Source of the DNA: Anderseniella sp051010195
GTDB taxonomy: Bacteria > Pseudomonadota > Alphaproteobacteria > Rhizobiales > Aestuariivirgaceae
Length of the DNA: 39,024 nt
Assembly (NCBI GenBank): GCA_051010195.1
Contig: JBPCVV010000304.1
Span: forward strand, 1-39,024
Direction: 5' to 3'
Made by a program: the position numbers and the translations under genes. Positions within the stretch are counted from its first letter, which is position 1, and the number at the start of each line of letters is the position of its first letter. The notes under the pieces are model-generated. The model was not told the DNA's origin. It worked only from the letters and a program-made list of their open reading frames with translations, and ran no database searches. Positions 8,151 to 17,092 of the stretch are shown piece by piece.

Positions 8151-9362
8151 ATGGATTTCACAATCTCACCGGACCTCGACAAGCTCAGGCTGCGGGTGCG
8201 GGACTTCATCGCCGGCGAGGTGCTGCCGCTTGAAGAGGACAAGGACAATTACAACGAGTTTCAGAACATCCGTCTGTCATTGCTGAAGCCGTTGCGCGAG
8301 AAAGCCCGCAAGGAGGGTTTGTGGGCCCCGCAAATGCCGCGCGACCGCGGTGGGCTGGGTTTGCGGGTGGCCGAGTGGGCGGTTTTCTACGAAGAGGCCG
8401 CGCGCTCGATATTCGGGCCTGTCGTGCTGAACTGCCAGGCACCGGACGACGGCAACATGTCGGTGCTCAACAAGGCGCTGGCAAGCGATGAATTGAAGGA
8501 CAAGTGGCTGCAGCCGATCATAGACGGTGATGTGCGGTCTTCCTTCGTGATGACGGAACCTGCACCGGGGTCCGGCTCCGACCCCGGCGGCATGATGCTG
8601 ACCTCGGCCGAGCGCAGGAACGACCGCTACATCATATCCGGGCGCAAATGGTATATTTCGGGTGCCGCGGTTGCGTCCCATTTCATCCTGATGGCGCGCA
8701 CGTCCGATGATCCGCGCAATGGTCTGTCAGCATTCCTGTTCCACAAGGATGATCCGGGGTGGCGCATTGTCCGGCGTATAGCAAATATGGGCCCGGACGA
8801 ACACGGCGGTGTATGCGAGCTTGAATTTGACGGGCTTGAGATACCCATGGCCCACCGGCTGATGGAAGAAGGCGATGGCCTGAGGCTGACCCAGATGCGG
8901 CTCGGTCCGGCCCGGTTGACGCACTGCATGCGCTGGCTCGGCATGGCCAAGCGCTGCATGGAAATCGCCAACGAGTATGTTTCCGAACGCGAAGCGTTTG
9001 GCTCCAAGCTGGTTGAACGCGAATCCATCCAGATCATGATGGGTGACGTGGCGGCCGCGATACAGACGGGCAAGCTGCTGACCATGCATGCAGCCTGGCT
9101 AATCGACCAGGGCGACAAGGCACAACGCGAAGTGTCGATGGCGAAAATCCATGTCGCCGACACGCTGCACCAGGCGGCCGACACGGCTCTGCAGCTGATG
9201 GGCGCAAAGGGCTACTCTGAAGACAGTGTGGTCGAGTGGATCTACCGCTATGCCCGGTGTGCCAGGCTGGTGGATGGCGCTTCGGAGGTGCACAAGATGG
9301 TACTGTCGCGCCATTACCAGAAACGCGGCAATACGTTCTGGGACTGGCAGGTCGATAGTTAA
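8151..9362 (+). CDS. Acyl-CoA dehydrogenase (ACAD10/11-like)
   Basis: This 403-residue FAD-dependent acyl-CoA dehydrogenase would introduce the alpha-beta double bond of an acyl-CoA and pass electrons to ETF. The family signature FVMTEPAPGSGSDPGG lies at about residues 129-144. The RKWYISGA strand, a central helical domain and the C-terminal block YRYARCARLVDGASEVHKM are in order. The spacing of these blocks is like the ACAD10/11 group. The frame is open further upstream (to 8079, inside the SDR gene), but the ATG at 8151 has an AAGG ribosome site and yields the normal N-terminus. It lies 34 nt after the SDR gene, so both probably serve one beta-oxidation-type route. Confidence 0.92.
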   Translation: MDFTISPDLDKLRLRVRDFIAGEVLPLEEDKDNYNEFQNIRLSLLKPLREKARKEGLWAPQMPRDRGGLGLRVAEWAVFYEEAARSIFGPVVLNCQAPDDGNMSVLNKALASDELKDKWLQPIIDGDVRSSFVMTEPAPGSGSDPGGMMLTSAERRNDRYIISGRKWYISGAAVASHFILMARTSDDPRNGLSAFLFHKDDPGWRIVRRIANMGPDEHGGVCELEFDGLEIPMAHRLMEEGDGLRLTQMRLGPARLTHCMRWLGMAKRCMEIANEYVSEREAFGSKLVERESIQIMMGDVAAAIQTGKLLTMHAAWLIDQGDKAQREVSMAKIHVADTLHQAADTALQLMGAKGYSEDSVVEWIYRYARCARLVDGASEVHKMVLSRHYQKRGNTFWDWQVDS

Positions 9363-9446
9363 AATTCTACCGGTCGGATTAAGCACTGCTTGGTAACGGT
9401 TGAAGTATTCTTATTGCAGGATTTCCAGAAGGGATTTTGCAGGAAG

Positions 9447-10289
9447 ATGGTTCTTGGCCGGATGATAGATATTGTTCTTGCGGTGGCGGCGGCCACCTGG
9501 ATTGCCGTTGCCGGCATGACAGGGGAGGTGCGCGCTGCTGCATACGACACGTCGCGCCTGGACAGGATGCCGGACTTTTCCCAGACCGACCGGCGATTGA
9601 AACTGCCTGGCGGCGGATCGCATTATTGTGTGCCGGTTGCCACGGCCAATGTGCTTGTCTGGCTGGCTGAACAGCGCGGATACAAGAACCTTTTGCCGAT
9701 TCAGGGCCTGACCACCATCGAAAAGGTCGCGAGTGTCGCCACCGAACTGGGTAGCGACAGTCTGATGTCGACGGCGCCGAAGGGTGGCACAAACCTGCAG
9801 AAATTCGTTGACGGTCTGTCGGCTTTCATCAGGAAGTCCGGCTACCGCGCGTCGCTTGAAACGCACAGTCCGTGGCGCTTCCGCAATGTCACCCGCAATC
9901 ACAAGGGCGCCCCCGACATGTTCAAGATCAGGACAGAGTTCGCGCGTGGGGCAGGGGTGTGGATTTCAGTCGGATTCTTCAAGGATGGCTCACGGCCCGG
10001 CGACCTGCGGCGCATCGGCGGGCATATGACCACAACGGCTGGTTTCGGAGTCAACAAGAACGGTGCAACCGATCGGGACGTGATTATCCTGCATGATCCT
10101 GACGACGGGTACAGGGCCAGCGTACAGCGCCGGTACCTGCATCCCGAGCGAATCCGCAATGCATCCCTGGTTGACAACAGCGGCAGGCAGATTGCCCGTC
10201 TCGACGGCTTTCTGGATGTGTCCGGCGCGTTCAACTTGCGCAAGGGTTACCGGGCCATACTGATGCACGTTTTCGTCCTGGATATGTGA
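9447..10289 (+). CDS. Secreted C39/papain-like cysteine-peptidase-fold protein, function unknown
   Basis: This is about 280 residues from the ATG at 9447. The start is uncertain because the frame is open back to a TTG at 9390 and the next ATG is at 9462. A hydrophobic N-terminus ending EVRA-AAYD predicts Sec export. After it come SHYCVPVATANVLVWLA (Cys about residue 61), GGHMTT with a His in the last third, and ILHDPDDG shortly after. This Cys...His...Asp order matches C39-like/papain-fold proteins and suggests a peptidase or transpeptidase acting outside the cytoplasm. I do not recognise a named family. It stands alone between the acyl-CoA dehydrogenase and a convergent chromate transporter gene. 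Confidence 0.6.
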   Translation: MVLGRMIDIVLAVAAATWIAVAGMTGEVRAAAYDTSRLDRMPDFSQTDRRLKLPGGGSHYCVPVATANVLVWLAEQRGYKNLLPIQGLTTIEKVASVATELGSDSLMSTAPKGGTNLQKFVDGLSAFIRKSGYRASLETHSPWRFRNVTRNHKGAPDMFKIRTEFARGAGVWISVGFFKDGSRPGDLRRIGGHMTTTAGFGVNKNGATDRDVIILHDPDDGYRASVQRRYLHPERIRNASLVDNSGRQIARLDGFLDVSGAFNLRKGYRAILMHVFVLDM

Positions 10290-10305
10290 GGGGGTGCAAA
10301 CCCCT
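10289..10305. terminator. Short bidirectional hairpin between convergent genes
   Basis: AGGGG (10289-10293) pairs with CCCCT (10301-10305) across a 7-nt loop, in the 17-nt gap between the C39-like gene and the convergent chrA. The stem is short and lacks a T-run, so termination is only suggested by its position. Confidence 0.3.
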
Positions 10306-10306
10306 G

Positions 10307-11599
10307 TCAGCTGATCAGGCCAATGGCTGCGCCGAGTACTGCGCAGACGGCCAACGTCTTCGCCAAGCCGGCATGCAGCTTCAACAACATCACTGCCGAC
10401 AACACAAACAACCCCACTGCCGCGATGTTAACGCTGGACCAGACCGGCCAGGTCATGGCCACCGGACCTGTCTCAATCCGCGTCAGGTCACCAAACAGCA
10501 CGTGCAGGCCGAACCACAGGGCAAGGTTCGCAATGACGCCGACGACGCCAGCCGTAATGGCGCTGAGCGCACCTGACAGCCGTGGCATGTTGGCGAGGCG
10601 TTCGATGTAAGGAGCGCCTGCGAATATCCACAAGAAGCACGGCGCAAATGTCACCCACAGTGCCATCATTGCCGCGGCCAGTCCGCTGGTCACCGACCCC
10701 AGCAGGCCGGATGCGCGAAACCCCGCCATGTAGCCGACGAACTCAGTGACGAGGATCAAGGGCCCGGGCGTGGTTTCAGCCAGTCCCAGCCCGTCGATCA
10801 TTTGCGGAGCCGTGAGCCAGCCGTGATGTTCGACCGCCTGCTGACCCATATAGGCCAGCACGGCGTAGGCGCCACCAAAGGTGACCACGGCCAGCTTGGA
10901 GAAGAACAGGCCTAACGTCACCAGCAAATGATCGGGATAAATGACCAGGGCGACAATGACAATCGGCGCAAACCAGATCACCAGCCAGATCGCAATGGTG
11001 CGCAGTGTCTGCACCAGTGGAACAGGCGTGACCTGCTGCAATGCAGTGTCGGGCGGGTTGCCTCTGGTCATCATGTAACCGGTGATACCGGCCACGGCGA
11101 TCACGGCCGGGAACGGGATGTTGAACACGAACAGGGCAAGAAACGCCGCAATGGCGATCATCCAGTGCCAGGGCAGGTTCAGGGCGCGGCGTGAGACTTT
11201 CAGCAGGGCTTCCAGAACGATGGCCAGCACCGCTGCCTTGATGCCGAAGAAGACCGCCTCAACCAGGGGCAGCTTGCCGAGCAGTGAATACAAGACCGAA
11301 ATCACCAGGACGACGGCGGCACCTGGCAGCACGAACAGCAGGCCGGCCATCAGGCCGCCGCGCACACCGTGCAGGCGCCAACCGGCATAGGTTGCGAGTT
11401 GCATGGCTTCGGGGCCAGGCAGCAACATGCAGAAATTCAGGGCCCGTAGATAGTCCTGCTCGCTCAACCACGGGCGCTGTTCCACCAGCTCTCGATGCAT
11501 CAGGGCAATCTGTCCGGCCGGTCCACCGAAAGACAGGCAGCCGATGCGGGCAAACACACGCATGGCTTCGCTGAATGGTGTTGAAGGCGCATTTTTCAT
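10307..11599 (-). CDS. chrA: Chromate transporter ChrA (two-domain, CHR family)
   Basis: This 430-residue membrane protein has two homologous CHR halves. The first begins FARIGCLSFGGPAGQIALMH and contains the signature LNFCMLLPGPEAMQLATYAGW. The second begins about residue 225 with FFSKLAVVTFGGAYAVLAYM and contains GLGLAETTPGPLILVTEFVGYMAG. ChrA exports chromate from the cytoplasm using the proton-motive force; some homologues may handle sulfate-like anions. A GAGAGG ribosome site precedes the ATG. The gene starts 12 nt after the rhodanese-ChrB gene, so the two form an operon. Confidence 0.93.
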   Translation of the reverse strand: MKNAPSTPFSEAMRVFARIGCLSFGGPAGQIALMHRELVEQRPWLSEQDYLRALNFCMLLPGPEAMQLATYAGWRLHGVRGGLMAGLLFVLPGAAVVLVISVLYSLLGKLPLVEAVFFGIKAAVLAIVLEALLKVSRRALNLPWHWMIAIAAFLALFVFNIPFPAVIAVAGITGYMMTRGNPPDTALQQVTPVPLVQTLRTIAIWLVIWFAPIVIVALVIYPDHLLVTLGLFFSKLAVVTFGGAYAVLAYMGQQAVEHHGWLTAPQMIDGLGLAETTPGPLILVTEFVGYMAGFRASGLLGSVTSGLAAAMMALWVTFAPCFLWIFAGAPYIERLANMPRLSGALSAITAGVVGVIANLALWFGLHVLFGDLTRIETGPVAMTWPVWSSVNIAAVGLFVLSAVMLLKLHAGLAKTLAVCAVLGAAIGLIS

Positions 11600-11611
11600 T
11601 GTCGTTGCCTC

Positions 11612-12421
11612 TCAATCTGCCATCGGTTGCCGGCCGCGGATTTCATTACCTGCCAGTTTTAGGCGGGCATAGAGCGCGTCGTAAACCGGAAAGCCGAGCC
11701 GCAACATGTCGTGATCAGATTTTCCCACAACCGCATTGCCCTGTATGACAGCCTGCACACCGGCTGTTTCAGGCGTTGGAACACTGCTGTCCCTGTCTGT
11801 GCCGCGCACCATGGTTGCCAGTTGGGCGAGAACCGGATCGTTCATGTCAAACTCGCGCAGCAGCATGTCAAAACTGCAAATCTCGCCATCCTGTTCGACA
11901 GCCGCGCCGGGTGTGCTGAAGGCAATACCTGAAAGCTCTTCTGCGATATCCAGCAGCCATTCTTGCTCGGCAAACTGAAAGACGGCATCCGGATCAATGA
12001 AGCGGGAGATCAGCCACGCACAGGCCACGCGGCCCATCGAGGGGTTGAGGCGCGTGGCCCAGATACCCGGCGCTGCATTGACCGGAGACAACCTGCTCTG
12101 GCCGAGCGTCGGCAGGCCGGCCTCGACCCAACCGTCCACGCCACCTGCCAGCGCACGGGCATTGTAGCCGTGCTGTCTGAGCAGTGCGGTGGCGATCTGC
12201 GAGACATTGTGACCATGCATGCAGTTCAGCACGATCAGCCTGTCACGCGGCAAACCACTGGCCCAGTCAGGCGCGGCAACATGGTTGCGCCAGCGGCTGC
12301 CGGGCAGAAACCTTGAGCCTGGTTCGATGGCAGCTGGTCGGCGCACGTCAAAAACACGAACCGGTTCGGCCGTTGCCAGCCGGTGCGAAAGATCATCAGC
12401 GGAAATAAAAAAGTCACCCAT
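11612..12421 (-). CDS. Rhodanese-ChrB fusion, chromate resistance protein
   Basis: This 269-residue protein has two parts. Residues about 5-110 form a rhodanese domain with the active-site loop NCMHGHN, its Cys being the likely sulfur carrier. Residues about 125-260 match the ChrB C-terminal domain (WATRLNPSMGRVACAWLISRFID). The frame is open to 12580, but the ATG at 12421 has a strong GGAGGG ribosome site and starts directly with the rhodanese domain. In characterised chr operons ChrB is linked to chromate sensing or resistance. Here the usual N-terminal half is replaced by a rhodanese domain, a combination that I believe occurs elsewhere as a sulfurtransferase/chromate-resistance protein. 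It is the first gene of the pair with chrA. Confidence 0.85.
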   Translation of the reverse strand: MGDFFISADDLSHRLATAEPVRVFDVRRPAAIEPGSRFLPGSRWRNHVAAPDWASGLPRDRLIVLNCMHGHNVSQIATALLRQHGYNARALAGGVDGWVEAGLPTLGQSRLSPVNAAPGIWATRLNPSMGRVACAWLISRFIDPDAVFQFAEQEWLLDIAEELSGIAFSTPGAAVEQDGEICSFDMLLREFDMNDPVLAQLATMVRGTDRDSSVPTPETAGVQAVIQGNAVVGKSDHDMLRLGFPVYDALYARLKLAGNEIRGRQPMAD

Positions 12422-12723
12422 TTGCGGGTTCCCTCCATAACAGAGCGAACGGCGCTTGGGCGACATGCCTGACGGGGTGGCCAATTGAACCCCGTGCCTT
12501 GAAACTAGATGATCGCCTGCCTTGCGGCAAGTGATTTCATCAGGTGGAGCAGGTGCTTGCCGAAGGCCGGGCTTTGGCACAGACTGGGCAATAATCCATA
12601 GGCCAGGTCGGCGTTTGCTGTTCCACTGATGCCCTTTCGGACTTGTAATGAAAGTTGATTTGACGGCCAGCTGGAAAATATGTCAGCATTACTGACCTTT
12701 TCGAATTATACGGAGTATGAGTA
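12422..12723. promoter_or_regulatory. Divergent intergenic region between chrBA and the indolepyruvate oxidoreductase gene
   Basis: About 300 bp separate the leftward chromate operon from the rightward oxidoreductase. I see no supported gene. The only long frames continue from or shadow the neighbours. Both promoters must lie here; a TTGACG at 12660-12665 could be a -35 element for the rightward gene, but no good -10 is paired with it. A GGAG ribosome site lies about 9 nt before the ATG at 12724. Confidence 0.45.
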
Positions 12724-15700
12724 ATGGCACTGAAGCCGGTAAAACTCGACGACAAATTCGACCTTTCGAAATCACATGTGTTCATGACCGGGACCCAGGC
12801 CATCGTGCGACTGACGCTGATGCAGCGCGCCCGCGATGAGCGCGACGGGCTGAACACAGCAGGCTATGTCACGGGCTATCGCGGTTCGCCGGTCGGCGGC
12901 CTTGACCAGCAGTTCATGCGGTCGGTGAAGTATACAGAGCCCGCCACTGTTCGCTTTGAACCTGGGATCAACGAGGATCTGGCAGCAACCGCGATCTGGG
13001 GTTCCCAGCAGGCTGAAATGCGTGGCGAGGGTGCATATGACGGGGTGTTTTCCATCTGGTATGGCAAAGGACCCGGCGTTGACCGCACCGGTGATGTGCT
13101 GCGCCATGCCAACTCCGCAGGCTCTTCAAAGCATGGTGGCGTGCTGGCGCTGATGGGCGACGATCACGGTGCTGAAAGTTCGACCATACCGCACCAGTCC
13201 GAATTTGCCATGATGGATGCGATGATCCCGGTCCTGCATCCGGCCGGCCTGCAGGAAATCCTTGATTACGGCATCTACGGTTTTGCCCTGTCGCGCTATT
13301 CCGGCTGCTGGGTCGGTCTCAAATGCGTGCATGACAATATTGAATCGGCCGGTATTGCAGATGGCTCGGTTGATCGCATCAAGATCAATCTGCCGAAAGA
13401 TTTCAAGATGCCCGAAGGTGGGCTGAACATCCGTCCGTCCGATGACCGGTTCGAACAGGAATACCGGCTGCACAACCACAAGCGTTATGCCGCGGTTGCG
13501 TTTGCACGGGCCAACAAGCTCGACAAGATCATCCTGTCCGGCGGCAAGGCGCCGAAAATCGGTATTGTGTCAACCGGCAAGAGTTACCTTGACGTGCGCC
13601 AGGCGCTTGATGATCTCGGCATTGACGAGGTCGCATCGTCGAGACTCGGCCTGCGGCTGTTGAAGGTGGCCATGGTGTGGCCTCTGGACCCGCAGATCGT
13701 GGACGATTTTACCAAGGGTCTCGACCTGGTCATCGTGGTTGAGGAAAAGCGCTCGTTGCTGGAAAGCCAGCTTCGTGAACAACTTTGCAATGATGCGGCT
13801 GCGCCGATCGTAATCGGCAAGAAGGATGAAAAGGGAAACACCCTGTTTCCGGCCTGGGGCACGCTTGAACCCAACCAGATCGCCATCGCAATTGCCGACC
13901 GGCTTCTGAAGAAACGCAAATCGAAACCGGTGGAAGAGCGTCTTGGCATCATCAAGGCTTCCATGGCAAAGGTCTCCAACTCACCGAACCTTGCCGAGCG
14001 CATTCCGTACTTCTGTTCGGGCTGTCCCCACAACTCATCCACCGTGCTGCCGGACGGCGGTCGCGGCTATGCCGGCATCGGTTGTCACTGGATGGTGCAG
14101 TATATTCCAGAGCGCAATACCGAAGGCGCCACCCACATGGGCGGCGAGGGCGCCAACTGGATCGGCGAGGCGCCGTTTTCGACCCGCAAGCATGTATTCC
14201 AGAACCTGGGTGACGGCACCTACAATCATTCCGGGCTGATGGCCATCAGGGCCGCCGTCGCGTCCGGCGTTAACATGACCTACAAGATTCTGTTCAACGA
14301 CGCGGTCGCCATGACCGGCGGGCAGACCCATGAAGGCGGGTTGACCGTGCCTCAAATTGCCCAGCAGGTGAGGGCGGAAGGCGTTGACCGCATTGCCATC
14401 GTGACCGACGAGCCATGGAAATATCCGTCAAATGCAGGTTTCCCGGACCGGGTCAGCGTGCATCATCGTTCTGAACTGCAGACGGTGCAGAAAGAGATGA
14501 TGGAGGTGCCGGGTATTTCCAGCATCATTTACGACCAGACCTGCGCCGCGGAAAAACGCCGGCGGCGCAAGCGCGGCACGTTCCCCGATCCGGACCGGCG
14601 CGTGTTTATCAACGAACTGGTTTGCGAAGGCTGCGGCGACTGCGGTGTGCAGTCGAACTGTGTGGCGATCGCGCCGAAGGAAACCGAATTTGGCCGCAAG
14701 CGACAGATTGACCAGTCGGCCTGCAACAAGGACTTTTCCTGCCTGAAAGGGTTCTGTCCTAGTTTTGTCACCATCGAAGGCGGCGAACTGGTCAAGGGTG
14801 TGACCAACCCGGTCAACACCGAGGGGACACCGTTCCCGGTGCTGCCGGCTCCTGAACAGCTCACGCTTGATGAGCCTTGGGCGATGATGATCACCGGGAT
14901 CGGCGGGACCGGCGTCGTCACCATCGGCCACCTGATCGGCATGGCGGCAAATCTGGACGGCAAGGGTGTTGCCATGATCGACATGGCGGGCCTGTCGCAG
15001 AAAAACGGTGCTGTGGTCACACACCTGAAACTGGCGCGGACGCAAGACGAAATCGCGTCGATCCGCATAGCCGCCGGCGGTGCCGATGTGCTGCTGGGCT
15101 GCGACATTGTCACGTCTGCGTCGGAACGGATCCTGTCCGGTGCATCGCGTGCACGCACCCATGCCATCGTAAATTCCTATGAAGTGATGCCGGCGCAGTT
15201 TACCCGGGATGCGGATTTTAATCTGCCGGGTTCCCAGATGCAGGTGCAGATCGAAGCGCGCACGAAACAGGGGGCCAGTGAATTCATTGACGCCACCCGC
15301 ATCGCTACCGCCTTGCTGGGAGACTCCATTGCCTCCAACCTGTTCACGCTTGGATATGCCTGGCAGAAGGGCCTGGTTCCGGTGTCCGAAGCGGCTATCA
15401 ACCGCGCCATCGAACTCAATGGTGTCGCCATCAAGATGAACCAACAGGCGTTCCTGTGGGGCCGGCGGGCAGCTCACGATCTGCCGGCGGTGGAAGCCGT
15501 GCTGTCCGCGGGAACCAGACAGGCCGAAGAACAACCGAGAACGCTGGATGAAGAGATCAAGCGGCGCGAGGAGTTTTTGACTGCCTACCAGAACGCGGCC
15601 TATGCAGGCACCTACAGGCGCCTTGTCGACGATGTCAGGTCGCGTGAGACAAAGGTGGTCAAGGGATCTGAAAAACTGACCGCCGCGGTGGCGCGCTACC

Positions 15701-16209
15701 TGTTCAAGCTAATGGCCTACAAGGATGAGTATGAAGTCGCCCGGCTTTACACCGATGGCTCTTTTGCCAAGTCCGTCGCGGCCAGGTTCAAGGGTGATTA
15801 TGAAATTCGCCATCACCTGGCGCCGCCGCTGCTGGCAAAACGCGATGCGGAGACCGGTCACCTGCTGAAGCAGGAATATGGTCCGTGGATGATGCAGGCG
15901 TTTGCCGTGCTGGCAAAGCTGAAAAGGCTGCGCGGCACGGCGCTTGATCCGTTCGGCCGGACGGCCGAGCGCCGCATGGAGCGGCAGTTGATCACGGACT
16001 ACCGCGACACGCTGTCCGTGGTACTGTCGGGCCTCAAGCCGGCCAACCTGGGGCTGGCGGTCGAGATTGCCTCGGTGCCGGAGGACATTCGCGGATACGG
16101 GCATGTGAAAGAACGCCATGTTGCCGAAGCGAAAGCAAATGAAGCCACGCTGCTTGACGCCTACAAGGCCGGCAAGTCACGGGCACCGGTGTTTATGGCC
16201 GCCGAGTAA
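12724..16209 (+). CDS. Indolepyruvate:ferredoxin oxidoreductase, fused alpha-beta type
   Basis: This 1161-residue single-chain enzyme oxidatively decarboxylates aryl-pyruvates (from Trp, Phe or Tyr transamination) to aryl-acetyl-CoA with reduction of an electron carrier. The N-terminal part carries the pyruvate-ferredoxin-like pyrimidine domain (GYVTGYRGSPVGGLD). FCSGCPHNSS at about residue 430 and GIGCHWM and GGEGANWIG after it belong to the thiamine-diphosphate domain. Residues about 633-690 form a Cys-rich iron-sulfur region (CEGCGDCG and CNKDFSCLKGFC). From about 718 (MMITGIGGTGVVTIGHL) comes the gamma/beta domain. Its length fits the fused proteobacterial form rather than the separate IorA and IorB of archaea. 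A Crp-type regulator gene follows 27 nt later. A related 2-oxoacid substrate cannot be excluded. Confidence 0.92.
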   Translation: MALKPVKLDDKFDLSKSHVFMTGTQAIVRLTLMQRARDERDGLNTAGYVTGYRGSPVGGLDQQFMRSVKYTEPATVRFEPGINEDLAATAIWGSQQAEMRGEGAYDGVFSIWYGKGPGVDRTGDVLRHANSAGSSKHGGVLALMGDDHGAESSTIPHQSEFAMMDAMIPVLHPAGLQEILDYGIYGFALSRYSGCWVGLKCVHDNIESAGIADGSVDRIKINLPKDFKMPEGGLNIRPSDDRFEQEYRLHNHKRYAAVAFARANKLDKIILSGGKAPKIGIVSTGKSYLDVRQALDDLGIDEVASSRLGLRLLKVAMVWPLDPQIVDDFTKGLDLVIVVEEKRSLLESQLREQLCNDAAAPIVIGKKDEKGNTLFPAWGTLEPNQIAIAIADRLLKKRKSKPVEERLGIIKASMAKVSNSPNLAERIPYFCSGCPHNSSTVLPDGGRGYAGIGCHWMVQYIPERNTEGATHMGGEGANWIGEAPFSTRKHVFQNLGDGTYNHSGLMAIRAAVASGVNMTYKILFNDAVAMTGGQTHEGGLTVPQIAQQVRAEGVDRIAIVTDEPWKYPSNAGFPDRVSVHHRSELQTVQKEMMEVPGISSIIYDQTCAAEKRRRRKRGTFPDPDRRVFINELVCEGCGDCGVQSNCVAIAPKETEFGRKRQIDQSACNKDFSCLKGFCPSFVTIEGGELVKGVTNPVNTEGTPFPVLPAPEQLTLDEPWAMMITGIGGTGVVTIGHLIGMAANLDGKGVAMIDMAGLSQKNGAVVTHLKLARTQDEIASIRIAAGGADVLLGCDIVTSASERILSGASRARTHAIVNSYEVMPAQFTRDADFNLPGSQMQVQIEARTKQGASEFIDATRIATALLGDSIASNLFTLGYAWQKGLVPVSEAAINRAIELNGVAIKMNQQAFLWGRRAAHDLPAVEAVLSAGTRQAEEQPRTLDEEIKRREEFLTAYQNAAYAGTYRRLVDDVRSRETKVVKGSEKLTAAVARYLFKLMAYKDEYEVARLYTDGSFAKSVAARFKGDYEIRHHLAPPLLAKRDAETGHLLKQEYGPWMMQAFAVLAKLKRLRGTALDPFGRTAERRMERQLITDYRDTLSVVLSGLKPANLGLAVEIASVPEDIRGYGHVKERHVAEAKANEATLLDAYKAGKSRAPVFMAAE

Positions 16210-16236
16210 AGCAAGCGCCATGGCCACGGACCTGTC

Positions 16237-16908
16237 ATGACCCCTGATGAACTGGCTGAAATTGCAGTCTGGGCCGGCGAACTGACGCCGGATGAACTGG
16301 CCTATGCCGCGCCTGGCGTCAGGATGAAATCCTTTGAACGTGGTCAGCACGTGGCGCACTTTTCTGACCGGGTTGACGCATGGCATGGCGTTATCAGCGG
16401 GGTCCTGCGTATAGGTCATGTGTCGGATACCGGCCAGGTGGCCGGCGTATCGGCCATTCTCGGTGGCGGCTGGTTTGGCGAGGGCTCGATCATCAAAAAC
16501 GAGCCGCGGCGCTATGATGTTGCCGCGGTAACCGATGCCGACATTGCAATCATGCGCGGTGACACGTTCCGCTGGCTTTATTCCAACTCCGTCGGCTTCA
16601 ACAGGTTCCTGGTGCAATTGCTCAATGAGCGGCTGGGTCAGTTTATTGCCATTGTCAGCCGGGACCGGACCAGTATTGCGGTGGTTCGGCTGGCCCATAC
16701 GATTGCGGCGATGTACAATCCGGTGCTGTTTCCACGCACGCCGCTGGAAATTGAAATGTCGCAGGAGGATCTGGGACTGTTTACCGGTATTTCGCGGCAA
16801 ATCACCAACAAGTCGCTACATCAACTTGCCGATGACGGCCTGATCAGGCTGATGCCGAACGGCCTGAAGGTGCTGGATGTCGAGGGATTGAAAGACTATA
16901 GCGGGTGA
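16237..16908 (+). CDS. Crp/Fnr family transcriptional regulator
   Basis: This 223-residue regulator has a cyclic-nucleotide-binding-like beta-roll at about residues 20-130 (VLRIGHVSDTGQVAGVSAILGGGWFGEGS in outline) and a Crp-type winged helix-turn-helix at about 150-215. The recognition region contains MSQEDLGLFTGISRQITNKSL and DDGLIRL. It contains no cysteines, so it does not carry an Fnr-type iron-sulfur cluster. It lies 27 nt downstream of the oxidoreductase gene and upstream of the ligase/Liv block, so it may sense a metabolite and control either or both. The effector is unknown. A short GGTGAT/ATCACC stem overlaps its end (16904-16921). Confidence 0.87.
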   Translation: MTPDELAEIAVWAGELTPDELAYAAPGVRMKSFERGQHVAHFSDRVDAWHGVISGVLRIGHVSDTGQVAGVSAILGGGWFGEGSIIKNEPRRYDVAAVTDADIAIMRGDTFRWLYSNSVGFNRFLVQLLNERLGQFIAIVSRDRTSIAVVRLAHTIAAMYNPVLFPRTPLEIEMSQEDLGLFTGISRQITNKSLHQLADDGLIRLMPNGLKVLDVEGLKDYSG

Positions 16909-17092
16909 TTGGAGCATCACCGAGACCCAGTCTGAGATCACAGAACACAAGAATATGGTCTGTCTGTCAACTCTGTACTGGTGCACAGCATTTTTTTTGG
17001 GCACACTCGCCTCCAATCGTCGGCATTAAGACCGGTAACTGGAAGTGATCAAGTAGCTTGCTGAGGGCTGCCTGTCAGGGTGGAAACAATAC

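Noticed and set aside
14428..15534. A 368-codon minus-strand frame within the indolepyruvate oxidoreductase gene
   Set aside because: Antisense shadow of a well-supported gene with no protein features of its own.
16972..16998. CTGT/ACAG stem followed by CATTTTTTTT after the Crp-like gene, considered as an intrinsic terminator
   Set aside because: The stem has only four base pairs, which is too weak to call despite the T-run.
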